From contig NZ_CP013234.1 of NCBI RefSeq assembly GCF_001584185.1, positions 3,968,001 through 4,032,000 on the forward strand: a DNA stretch of 64,000 bases, given 5' to 3'. The translations under genes were made by a program, and so were the position numbers. Positions within the stretch are counted from its first letter, which is position 1; each line of letters opens with the position of its first letter. The DNA is from Collimonas pratensis. GTDB lineage: Bacteria > Pseudomonadota > Gammaproteobacteria > Burkholderiales > Burkholderiaceae_D. Shown piece after piece: positions 12,073-20,332 of this stretch. Below the pieces are notes generated by a model. It was not told the DNA's origin and did not search any database. It was given only the letters and a program-made list of their open reading frames with translations.

Positions 12073-13722
12073 TCAGGCTGTTGCGGCGGCGCCCAGCGGC
12101 TCCGCGGCAGGCGCGTTTGGATTGACTGCAAGCGGGCCGTCGATCACGCCTGAGGAATCAGGCAGCTTGGTAAATTGCGGTGGCTCGCTCCATTGCGGGA
12201 CATCTTTATCGAGCGGATGCTTGACCTCGGGCAGTCCGTTCCAGAGTGGGTTGAGCAGCTCGCGCGCCAATGCCACCACCTTGCGAAAATATTCGTCGCC
12301 GCCGGCGATCAGCTGCTCTCGCTCCTGACGCTGGCGCTGGAAACTGCTTTCGAAACGCGCGTGCATGGCGTTTTCAATTTTTTCCAGGTCGCTGGCCTGT
12401 GGCCGCTCGCCCAGCTTGCTTGCTTGCTGTTCCGCTTGCAGATGGGCAGCCGCGATCGCTGCCTGATAATCGGTCGCACAGCGCTCCAGTTTTGCGGTGC
12501 GCGCCGGGTCCTGCACCCGTAGCAAATCGTGCAGGGCCAGCGGCATGGTGGTGAGCGGACGCTCGGCCTGGCTCACCGCCTTGGCGGCGCGCAAGGCCAG
12601 CGCACCGTGATCGCGCGCCGGCTGCAGCTGGCCATTCTGCGCATAGCAGTAAGCGGCCATGCGGAAACCTTCAATTTCAAACATGGGATTCGGCACGCGC
12701 TGCGCCTGCTCAGCCGCACTGCGATAGGCTTGCGCGGCGCGCTCGGGTTCTTTTGCCACCAGCCATACGCCGGCTTCGCCGAACCAGGTTTGCATGATCA
12801 GGTCGGCGCCCATCGGATGCTTGCTTTGCTCAGCCTGGGTTGCACATTCCCGCGCATCGCGATAGCGCTTGATGGCGTCGGCATAGTTTTTTTCCTTGAG
12901 GTAGGCGCCGGCGACGGCCATCTGCAGCACGACCTGCTGGTCCGGCCATTGTTCGCGCTGCGCGATCTGCATGGCTTTTTCGGCACGCGCCGCGGTTTGC
13001 GCGGCGCTGCCCTTTTCCACCAGGGTGATGACGTCAGTCAGCAACTGGCGGTAAGCCACGGTGGGGCCGGCGCCGCCAGCCTGGGCTACGGTTTCGCGGG
13101 CGATGTCGAACATGTCGATGGGTGCTTCCACCACGCGCACGCGATCGCCGTGGCGCTGCGCCAGTGTTTGCCAGCGCAGATCGGTGGACGTATCCACCAG
13201 TACCAGCCTCACACCGGCATCATCCGCCGCCAATGCGGGACTGTGCAGCGCGGCATCCAGCCATGCTTCCCAGGCTTCCTGACTGGTGACCGGATGGGGC
13301 GCCAGGACCGCTGCCACATAGCGCAGATGCTGCACCTGAGCCTGGTGATAGCGGGCAAACGAGGCCAGCGTCGCCATCACGCCGGCGGCCGAATCGTGCT
13401 GCGGCGTCTGCGCAACCGACCAATCGGTAACCACGCCTTGCTCGCGCAGGCTGTCCTTGCTGTCGATATAGTTTTCCGCCAGCGACTGGCGCAGCGCGCG
13501 GCTGTAGCCGAAGCCGGTATCGAAAGCAGCGTCAAAGCGCAGGAACAGATCCGGCGTGGTCCAGTCGCCCGGATGCTGCTGGATCTCGAAGAATGCCTGC
13601 AGCATGCGGTCGGCATTGGCGGGGATGCGCCATACCAGCACTCTCATGCGTGGATCTTGTGTATGCTCCAGCCACAGGTCGCGCAGGGTCGCGACTCTTT
13701 TTTCGACAGGATTCTTGGCCAT
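12073..13722 (-). CDS. TPR protein between vgrG and rhs, possible effector adaptor
   Basis: A 549-residue soluble protein with no signal peptide. Residues about 1-215 form a mixed alpha/beta part (RVLVWRIPANADRMLQAFF; VRLVLVDTSTDLRW) that I cannot assign. Residues about 230-400 are helical repeats of TPR style (AYLKEKNYADAIKRYRDA, AAQAYRSAAEQAQR). The C-terminal part is coiled and ends in a Pro/Ala-rich tail. It lies 17 bases after vgrG and 13 bases before rhs, so all three are made together. By position it may load or hold the Rhs protein on VgrG, the role that DUF4123 or Eag proteins have elsewhere, but it shows neither of those signatures. Function is inference. Confidence 0.75.
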   Translation of the reverse strand: MAKNPVEKRVATLRDLWLEHTQDPRMRVLVWRIPANADRMLQAFFEIQQHPGDWTTPDLFLRFDAAFDTGFGYSRALRQSLAENYIDSKDSLREQGVVTDWSVAQTPQHDSAAGVMATLASFARYHQAQVQHLRYVAAVLAPHPVTSQEAWEAWLDAALHSPALAADDAGVRLVLVDTSTDLRWQTLAQRHGDRVRVVEAPIDMFDIARETVAQAGGAGPTVAYRQLLTDVITLVEKGSAAQTAARAEKAMQIAQREQWPDQQVVLQMAVAGAYLKEKNYADAIKRYRDARECATQAEQSKHPMGADLIMQTWFGEAGVWLVAKEPERAAQAYRSAAEQAQRVPNPMFEIEGFRMAAYCYAQNGQLQPARDHGALALRAAKAVSQAERPLTTMPLALHDLLRVQDPARTAKLERCATDYQAAIAAAHLQAEQQASKLGERPQASDLEKIENAMHARFESSFQRQRQEREQLIAGGDEYFRKVVALARELLNPLWNGLPEVKHPLDKDVPQWSEPPQFTKLPDSSGVIDGPLAVNPNAPAAEPLGAAATA

Positions 13723-13739
13723 GCTGGCTCCCTCTCCGC

Positions 13740-15983
13740 TTAGCTATTCAGATTGATCTTGCTGCCGTTGATCGACACGCCGCTGCCGTTGACCTTGATG
13801 GTCGAGCCACCTGCGGTAATCGTGATTTCGCCGCCATCAATGCTGATGCCGGCGCCGCCGACGATCAGGTCGACCTTGCTGCCGGAAACAATGGTCTGGT
13901 TAGAGCCGGAATACTGCGTGTGAGTGCCGGATACCTCGTGATCCATGTCGCCGGTCACCGACAATAAACGATGGCCGGTATTGCTATCCTTCACCTCGCC
14001 GCTAACGGTGCGCTGGTCGAGGCCGGTCACCGTGACGTCGCGGCCGGCGTGCATGGTGTCGCTGACGGCGCCGGTGACGGTATGCGTCAAGGTACCGGTG
14101 ATGTCTCTTTTCCAGTTGCCGTTGGTATTGCCGCTATAGTTGCCGATCAGCGTGCTGCCGTAATCGCCGGTGATGTTTTCGTTGTAACCGGCCGCGGTAA
14201 TCGTCCGTTTCTGGCCGGCGTGGTAGGTCTGCGTCACGGCGCCGGTCACCGTGGCGGTATCGGTGCCGGTGACGGTGCGGGTATCGGTGCCGGTCACTGT
14301 CGCGCCACGGTTGCCGCCCACCGAGATATCCTGGTTGGCGCCGACATTCAGGCTGTGGTTGACAGCGACCGTGGTCGCCTTGTTGTTCTTGACCGTACTG
14401 TTGTGGTCGTTCAGCACCGTCACCGCCATATCCTTCTGGGCGTGCATGTTGAGCAGTTCGCTGCCGCCGGTATCGTGCATGGTGACTTCATTGAAGCCGC
14501 CGCCGCGCACCGTCTTGGAGCGCATGCCGCTGACTTCCTGGCCGAACGGCGGCATGTTGTCGGCGTTGTAGACGCGGCCGGTGATGATCGGCCGGTCCGG
14601 ATTGCCATCGAGGAAATCGACCACCACTTCCTGGCCGATACGCGGCGCCGACACGCCGCCCATGCCAGCCCCGGCCCACGGGCTGGCGACCCGCACCCAG
14701 CAAGAGCTCTGGTCATTGAACTGGCCCAGGCGGTCCCAGTGGAACTGCAATTTGACGCGGCCGTATTTGTCGTGCCAGATCTCCTCGCCTTTCGGCCCTA
14801 CCACGGTTGCTGTCTGCGGTCCTGGCATCCGTGGCCTGACTGTGTCGCGCGCAGGGCGGAAAGGAATTTTGCGGCGCAAGGCGGTGACTTCGACACGATA
14901 GATACAATCCTGGGCGGTGCTGAAATCGCTGGCGAAATTGTTGCGGGCGTCATGCCTGACTTGCACGGCGATGAAGCGATGCTCGGCGGCGTCGTCGCTC
15001 TCATGTTCGAAGTGGCCCTGCAGGTCGAAATAACGGCCGACGACCAGTTCGCGATAAGTGCCCGAACCTTCGAACAGCTTGGTCTGCCAGCCCGCCTCCT
15101 CGGCGCGCACCGCGCTCAGCTGCTCGCCGACTGCGCTGCTGCCGTAGCTGGCGGAACCGTCGTAGGCGTAGCGTTCAAACTGCGGTAGATTGCCACGTGG
15201 GACCTCGGTTTTCTGCTCCACCGCCAGTGGATTGCGCGGCTGCTTGAAATCGAAGCTCTTGATGCTGTGCACCGTGGCGCCGACTCTGCGCCGCGGCCGC
15301 CAATCGTCGAGCACGTCGCTGGCTTGCAATTCCTGGTTGGGCTGGAACCGCACCGTCGCATCACCTTCCAGCGGCAGGGATTGGGTGGAATCGTCGGCCA
15401 GCACCAGTTTATGGCCGCTCTCGCTGTGCTCGAAACTATAGTAGATGCCGGCATCCTCCAGCAGCCGCGAGACGAAGCTGAAATCGGATTCGTTGTATTG
15501 CACGCAGTAAGACAGTTTCGGATAGCGGCTGGCGATCAGGTCGAAGCGGTAGTCGGCCAGCTGGCCGTATTTGTGGAACACTTCCTGGGCGATGTCGAGC
15601 ACCGACAGATCCTGGAACACGCGGCAGTTGCTGGCGTAATCGAGGAAGGAGAACCACGGCGCCAGCTGGGCTTGGTAGGTGGCCATGCCGCCGTCGCTGC
15701 CGGTGCGCGCAAACTCGCGCACGAAACCATGGAAATGCCGTTCGCCGGACTTGGTCTGCATGGTCAGCAGTAGCGGCTGCCCGACCAGCTGTTTGAGCTC
15801 AAGCTGGTCGTAGGGCGACAATAATTCCAGCGTCAGGTCGAAGGGCTTGGATAACGCTTCCGTGCCGTGCAAGCGGTGCACCAGCAGCAGGTCGGCGTCC
15901 AGCGGCGTCTTGATACGGACCAGGCGCCGGTCCTGGTTGAAGCGGCCGACGCGGGCCAGCATCGCAGAGGCGTTTGGATACAT
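13740..15983 (-). CDS. vgrG: VgrG, T6SS spike protein
   Basis: A 747-residue VgrG/TssI spike. The gp27-like hub occupies roughly residues 1-370 (LVHRLHGTEALSKPFDLTLELLS), the gp5-like OB fold follows (DKYGRVKLQFHWDR, SCWVRVASPWAG, GQEVVVDFLDGNPDRP), and the C-terminal part is a beta-helix with repeated TVTGTDT/ITGDY units ending in GSGVSINGSKINLNS. There is no added effector domain, so cargo is probably delivered by the PAAR-like Rhs encoded two genes downstream. The ATG at 15983 has a GGAG site seven bases away. It heads the leftward vgrG-TPR-rhs-immunity operon. Confidence 0.96.
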   Translation of the reverse strand: MYPNASAMLARVGRFNQDRRLVRIKTPLDADLLLVHRLHGTEALSKPFDLTLELLSPYDQLELKQLVGQPLLLTMQTKSGERHFHGFVREFARTGSDGGMATYQAQLAPWFSFLDYASNCRVFQDLSVLDIAQEVFHKYGQLADYRFDLIASRYPKLSYCVQYNESDFSFVSRLLEDAGIYYSFEHSESGHKLVLADDSTQSLPLEGDATVRFQPNQELQASDVLDDWRPRRRVGATVHSIKSFDFKQPRNPLAVEQKTEVPRGNLPQFERYAYDGSASYGSSAVGEQLSAVRAEEAGWQTKLFEGSGTYRELVVGRYFDLQGHFEHESDDAAEHRFIAVQVRHDARNNFASDFSTAQDCIYRVEVTALRRKIPFRPARDTVRPRMPGPQTATVVGPKGEEIWHDKYGRVKLQFHWDRLGQFNDQSSCWVRVASPWAGAGMGGVSAPRIGQEVVVDFLDGNPDRPIITGRVYNADNMPPFGQEVSGMRSKTVRGGGFNEVTMHDTGGSELLNMHAQKDMAVTVLNDHNSTVKNNKATTVAVNHSLNVGANQDISVGGNRGATVTGTDTRTVTGTDTATVTGAVTQTYHAGQKRTITAAGYNENITGDYGSTLIGNYSGNTNGNWKRDITGTLTHTVTGAVSDTMHAGRDVTVTGLDQRTVSGEVKDSNTGHRLLSVTGDMDHEVSGTHTQYSGSNQTIVSGSKVDLIVGGAGISIDGGEITITAGGSTIKVNGSGVSINGSKINLNS

Positions 15984-16293
15984 TGAGATTCTCCATTTCG
16001 CAAAAGGACTGGCTTTGCCGAGGATAGCTATTCAAGCCATGATCCTGAATGAGTGTGGCGCGGGCTTCCATGCGCTGGATGTTGCATTGAACGACTGAGC
16101 GGCAACATTATTGCCGGAATGCAATTATATCGACATTTGGGATGGATGCGACATTCAGCAACAATAATTTACATTGATCGAATGGCAGGTGACGATAGGG
16201 AGATGTGCAACCAGCAGGCTGCTGGTTGCGGACGGGCCTCGCAAGGAGGCAGCAAGAATGGGGACGGCGATGGCTGGCATCGCCCGGTTTACT
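15984..16293. other. Intergenic region upstream of vgrG
   Basis: No gene is seen in these 310 bases. They must contain the promoter of the leftward vgrG operon. The only structure noticed is an inverted repeat CGGCAA-CATTA-TTGCCG at 16100-16116, about 120 bases upstream of the vgrG start. No clear sigma-70 or sigma-54 promoter was recognised. Confidence 0.5.
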
Positions 16294-16869
16294 TTATTGC
16301 AGCGCGCCAAACGGTTTGGCGTCACCGCCGGCATCCGCCGGCGCCGCGGCTTTAGCGGCACGCACGGCTTTTTTCCTTAACGGACGGCTAACCTTCGGCT
16401 TGGCTTCAGCGACCGCAGCCGGATCGACCACGGTTTCTCCCAGGCTTTCGCGCAGCAGTTTTGTCTGGCTTTGCGCATCAGTCAGCACCGTGCCGTTCAA
16501 ATCGCTCTGCGCGCTAAGGTCATTCAAAGCCTTGATCGACAGCTTCAGGCTGCCAAGAGCAACCACACCGCGCGCATATTTATCGGCCGGGTCGCGCTGC
16601 AACACTTCCAGCGCGTAGGCAACCGCGTCGCCATAGCTGCCGGCATCGTATTTGATCTGGGTCATGCGCACCCATGGCGTTTTTTCCGTTGGACGGGCCT
16701 GCGCCACGTCCTTGAGCACTTTGATTTCCTGGTCGGCTGCGCTGTTCTTCTGTGCCGCATCAGCCGCAACAGGAGCCGCGGCAGCGGCCGGCGCGGCCGA
16801 TGCCGCAAGCGGCAGCATCAAGCAGCTCATGGCGACGCTGCAGATCAGTTTGTTTTTCCAATGATTCAT
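16294..16869 (-). CDS. Secreted TPR-like protein of the T6SS locus
   Basis: A 191-residue exported protein. The N-terminus MNHWKNKLICSVAMSCLMLP followed by AASAAPAAAA is a clear signal peptide, so it acts in the periplasm or envelope. The middle (about residues 45-115) has TPR-like helices such as AGSYGDAVAYALEVLQRDPADKYARG. The C-terminus is Lys/Ala-rich. An in-frame ATG 69 bases upstream would bury the signal peptide, so 16869, with AGGA in front, is preferred. It is divergent from tssA. Small exported TPR proteins occur in betaproteobacterial T6SS loci, but its exact role is unknown. Confidence 0.8.
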   Translation of the reverse strand: MNHWKNKLICSVAMSCLMLPLAASAAPAAAAAPVAADAAQKNSAADQEIKVLKDVAQARPTEKTPWVRMTQIKYDAGSYGDAVAYALEVLQRDPADKYARGVVALGSLKLSIKALNDLSAQSDLNGTVLTDAQSQTKLLRESLGETVVDPAAVAEAKPKVSRPLRKKAVRAAKAAAPADAGGDAKPFGALQ

Positions 16870-17415
16870 AGTTCCTGCTCGCTTTCTTAAAAATAGTAAA
16901 ACTGGGGCAGCAGCACACAGCCGTTCAAATATAAGCATGATAATCGGCTATCAACACTCACTGCGATTATTGCTACCCAATTAACAAATAATGACAATTC
17001 ACGTGCGTCAAGCGGCCGGGAGCAGCCGCTTTCTCAGCATGAGGCATCGTGCCCATACCGGTCCGGGCGCCAGCATCGCATGACGGCCGACAGCGCCTTA
17101 TCGATGCATGCACTGAGGACACATGTTACTACGGAAACATATCCTTTTCCTTTTTGACAGCTGCATCGAAGACAAGCTACCGAAAAACCACAGCTGCCGG
17201 TGTAGGCAATTTGCCTATCATTTGTAAAATCGACGCTGGCACTAGAGTATGATTGCACCAAGGAAATTCCAGCATTTGTCCTATGTTTCATGTAATGTAT
17301 TGGCAAGATTTCATTTGTTGTTGCAATATATTCCCGGCCAGCGGCGCAGCGGAGTTTCCCGGGATCCCGCGACTGCGACCTTTCTTAGCTTGAATTTTTT
17401 TGTGGGTTTGCCTCT
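16870..17415. other. Divergent regulatory region upstream of tssA
   Basis: A 546-base stretch without a convincing gene, between the leftward TPR-like gene and rightward tssA. It is AT-richer than its surroundings. It holds a perfect 15-base palindrome at 17203-17217 and a 7-base-pair hairpin (AAGCGGC/GCCGCTT, 17010-17031). It should carry promoters for both flanking genes; I could not assign a confident -35/-10 pair. Confidence 0.5.
17203..17217. promoter_or_regulatory. Palindrome upstream of tssA, candidate operator
   Basis: TAGGCAA-T-TTGCCTA is a perfect inverted repeat of 7 bases with a single-base centre, 199 bases upstream of the tssA start. Such a site could bind a dimeric regulator of the T6SS. 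No regulator gene is in the T6SS part of the window, so the partner is unknown. Confidence 0.35.
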
Positions 17416-18528
17416 ATGTTTTCTGTCGAACAATTACTTAATCCAATCAGTGAGTCCGCGCCCTGCGGCGCCGACCTGTCCTTTTCCAGCGACCTCGACG
17501 CCATCGCGCACGCGCGTCGTTTCGACGACCCCTCGCTGGACCAGGGCGAGTGGATCACCGAACTGAAAGAAGCCGACTGGGGCTTTGTGGTCGACAACTG
17601 CGCCCGCCTGATCGAAACCCAGAGCAAGGATTTGCGCCTGGCAGTCTGGCTGAGCGAAGCCAACGCCAAGGTGCGCCATTTCCGCGGGCTGGGAGACGGC
17701 TATCTGCTGCTGGCCGGCCTGAGCGACCGCTTCTGGGACATGCTGTATCCGATCCCGGACGACGACGACCAGGAACTGCGCATCGGTAACGTTGGCTGGC
17801 TGTTGTCGCGTTCGGTGCAGCTGGTGCGTGAAATCCCGATCACGGAAGGCCGCGGCACAGCGTTTTCCAGCATCGATTTTGAAACCGCCCGCATCCGTGC
17901 CGCCAATGAAGAACGCGGCAACAGCGATGGCGGCGATGGCCTCAAGATGGCGGATGTCGAATCGGCGCGGCGCAAATCGTCGCCCGCCTATTACGAAAAA
18001 CTGCTGGCCGATGCCGGCTATTGCCAGCAGGCGCTGCTGCAGCTGGAAAAATCGATCGATTTCCGGGTCGGCCAGGACGGTCCGGCCTTTTCTGCGGTCA
18101 AGGAAGCGCTGGAGAGTGTGATTGGCACCATTACCCGTTTCGCCCAGGAAGCCGGGATCAATACTCGCCCTGCGGCGCAGGCTAATGGCGCCGACACGAA
18201 TACCAACAATGGACAAAACTCGGGACAGAGCGCACCCAAGGTGCAACAGGAGGTGAACAAGGTGGAGCAGCAGGAACCGCAAGCAACTCTCAACGGCCCG
18301 ATCCAGAATCGCACCCAGGCCCTGATGCAACTACGCCACGTGGCAGATTTCTTCCGCCGCACCGAACCGCACAGCCCGGTCGCCTATCTCGCGGAAAAAG
18401 CCGCCCACTGGGGCGAGCTGCCGCTCCATCACTGGCTGCGCACCGTCATCAAGGATCCGGGTTCGCTGGCGCATGTCGAAGAACTGCTGGGCCTGCACGG
18501 AGACGGCCAGCAGCACGACCAGAACTGA
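17416..18528 (+). CDS. tssA: TssA, T6SS cap/assembly protein (short ImpA_N type)
   Basis: A 370-residue TssA protein with an N-terminal ImpA_N domain (LLNPISESAPCGADLSFSSD, DLRLAVWLSEANAK, FWDMLYPIPDDDD) that primes or guides tail-tube and sheath polymerisation. A Gln/Asn-rich linker (about residues 250-290) leads to a C-terminal region NRTQALMQLRHVADFFRRTEPHSPVAYL, typical of the short TssA class. The length fits that class. The gene stands alone in the rightward direction and converges with the OmpA-domain gene 31 bases downstream. Confidence 0.94.
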   Translation: MFSVEQLLNPISESAPCGADLSFSSDLDAIAHARRFDDPSLDQGEWITELKEADWGFVVDNCARLIETQSKDLRLAVWLSEANAKVRHFRGLGDGYLLLAGLSDRFWDMLYPIPDDDDQELRIGNVGWLLSRSVQLVREIPITEGRGTAFSSIDFETARIRAANEERGNSDGGDGLKMADVESARRKSSPAYYEKLLADAGYCQQALLQLEKSIDFRVGQDGPAFSAVKEALESVIGTITRFAQEAGINTRPAAQANGADTNTNNGQNSGQSAPKVQQEVNKVEQQEPQATLNGPIQNRTQALMQLRHVADFFRRTEPHSPVAYLAEKAAHWGELPLHHWLRTVIKDPGSLAHVEELLGLHGDGQQHDQN

Positions 18529-18559
18529 GGCGCTGAACTCAGCCCCCTGCTTTCTCTAT

Positions 18560-19342
18560 TTACTGGGATACGCGGAACTCGATCCGGCGGTTGCGCGAGC
18601 GGCCGTCGGCGGTGTCGTTGGTCATGATCGGCCGGTCCGGTCCCTGACCCGAGGTAACGATCAGGTCGCCATTGATGCCCTTCTGCGTCAGATAATCCTT
18701 GACGGCATCGGCACGCGCCTTGCTCAGCGAAATATTGCGCGCACGCAGACCCTGATTGTCGGTATGGCCGATGACTTCCACCTTCTTGTCCTTCAGCTTC
18801 GACAGCGCCCCCGACATTTCGTCGAGGATGCGCATGCCTGACGGCGTCAGCGTGGCTTGTCCACTTTCAAATTCGATGGTGCGGTTGGCCAGCGTCTGAT
18901 CCAGCAAACCCTGCTCCGAAGCCGAGACCCGCAAGCCGTTCTTGACCGTGTAGGTCGGGTTCAGGTTGCCGGCGATTTCGCTGGCGATCTGCTGGCGCTG
19001 TGCTTCGTTGCTGACTTCGCCGTTGATGCTGACCGTGTTGCCGTCGATTTTCAGCTGGCCGCGGCTGACCTGCTTCAGGCTCGGGCTGATCAGCTTCTGC
19101 ACATAGCCGTTCCAGTTGGCCGGCGCTACCACCGAACCCACCGAGATCTGGTCGACCACGCGGTCGGCGCCGTACAGTTCCTGCAACTTGCTCAGCGCGC
19201 TCTGTTTGCTGGCTTCGTCCGGCACGGTGCCGCTGACCAGGATCTGGCCGGGTTTGGGTGTCGCCACCGGGGGCGCCACATTTTGTGCCAGCGCCAGGTT
19301 CGACAGCAATAACGATGTCAGGGCAATGCTCAGATAACGCAT
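18560..19342 (-). CDS. BON/OmpA-domain envelope protein of the T6SS locus
   Basis: A 260-residue exported protein. A signal peptide (about residues 1-19, ending LALAQ) is followed by two BON-like segments (ILVSGTVPDEASKQSALSKL and KIDGNTVSINGEVSNEAQRQ) and a C-terminal OmpA-like domain (about 145-260) with the peptidoglycan-binding pattern GHTDNQGLRARNISLSKARA. It probably anchors the T6SS membrane complex to the cell wall. It is the last gene after tssM and tagF, three bases downstream of tagF, in one leftward operon. Whether to call it TagL is unsure because it lacks the TssL part. Confidence 0.88.
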   Translation of the reverse strand: MRYLSIALTSLLLSNLALAQNVAPPVATPKPGQILVSGTVPDEASKQSALSKLQELYGADRVVDQISVGSVVAPANWNGYVQKLISPSLKQVSRGQLKIDGNTVSINGEVSNEAQRQQIASEIAGNLNPTYTVKNGLRVSASEQGLLDQTLANRTIEFESGQATLTPSGMRILDEMSGALSKLKDKKVEVIGHTDNQGLRARNISLSKARADAVKDYLTQKGINGDLIVTSGQGPDRPIMTNDTADGRSRNRRIEFRVSQ

Positions 19343-19345
19343 GCG

Positions 19346-20332
19346 TCAGGCTCCAATAAATGCTTCACGAAACGAATCATGAGCCGATTTTAACGATAAG
19401 GTGGGTTGCGCCAGATAGCTGGCGATTTTGGTGATGCTGTAGTCAGTGCTGACCTGCTCCTCGACCCAGCCGGCATCCTCGAAAGAGATGTGGTGCTCGA
19501 GCGCCACCTGCGGATCCATGATGGCTTGCAGGGTGCGCGGCGACGCGCCGCTGAAGCCGATCACCATGGCCGGCCGGTCGTTGATGCGGGTGACGAAAGT
19601 GGCCAGCTCGAAATTGCCGCGCAACAGGAAAGGCGTGATCAGGTGCAGCCAGTAAGACGCCACCAGGTTGCGATAGAGCGGATCCTCCGGCAAGGGCATC
19701 ACCAGGCTCTTTTCCAGGCGTGAGGAAGCGCTCTCCATCACCGGCTGCAGCAGGATGCCCAGCGCCAGGATCAGGTGTCGCAAGGAACCCTTGAAGCCGG
19801 TGCTGCGCAACATGTTTTCCAGTCCGCCGACGGTCTGGATTTCCATGAAATCGGTGAACGCCGCATGATAGGCGCCGCTGCCCAGCTGCAAAGGAATACC
19901 GGTGGCCGTCAGGTTTTGCAGGGAAATCGCCGGGTCGGTGGCCGCCACCACTTCGGAAGCCTGGCTCTCCATGCGGTTCCACAGGCGCGAAAAAGCCATC
20001 GGACTCTTGGCCGTGAAATCCTGCGGCTCGTCGATTTCCATGGTGCTGACGGCGAGGAAGGGAAAGCGCCGGTTGGCCTGATCATTGCTGGCAATCAGAT
20101 GGCCGGCGATAGCGCGCCGGCTGCGCGGGCCGATAAAGGCGAAGTGCAGCGGACTGACGGCGTCGTAGGCGATCTTCCAGCGCGGCTCGGCCGACAGCAG
20201 GTCCATGGCTTGCGCCAGCCACTCGTCGAGAATCGACACCAGCGGCATGTTGTCGGTGGCCTTGATGAAATCGCCACGGCTGGGGATCTTTCCGAAATAA
20301 CCGATATTCGCCAATTTTTCTCCAACGCTCAT
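19346..20332 (-). CDS. tagF: TagF, T6SS post-translational regulator (DUF2094)
   Basis: A 328-residue TagF protein. The N-terminal IGYFGKIPSRGDFI motif is the family signature, with PLHFAFIGPRSRRAIAGHLI following. In Pseudomonas and Agrobacterium TagF represses T6SS firing after translation; here it is a stand-alone form, not fused to a PppA phosphatase. Its ATG overlaps the tssM stop in an ATGA arrangement, so it is translationally coupled to tssM. The C-terminal 100 residues extend past the core domain. Confidence 0.92.
   Translation of the reverse strand: MSVGEKLANIGYFGKIPSRGDFIKATDNMPLVSILDEWLAQAMDLLSAEPRWKIAYDAVSPLHFAFIGPRSRRAIAGHLIASNDQANRRFPFLAVSTMEIDEPQDFTAKSPMAFSRLWNRMESQASEVVAATDPAISLQNLTATGIPLQLGSGAYHAAFTDFMEIQTVGGLENMLRSTGFKGSLRHLILALGILLQPVMESASSRLEKSLVMPLPEDPLYRNLVASYWLHLITPFLLRGNFELATFVTRINDRPAMVIGFSGASPRTLQAIMDPQVALEHHISFEDAGWVEEQVSTDYSITKIASYLAQPTLSLKSAHDSFREAFIGA

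Noticed and set aside
17237..17256. Sigma-54-like TGGCAC...TTGC upstream of tssA
   Set aside because: The two elements are 10 bases apart instead of 5, so GG and GC are not in the right register.
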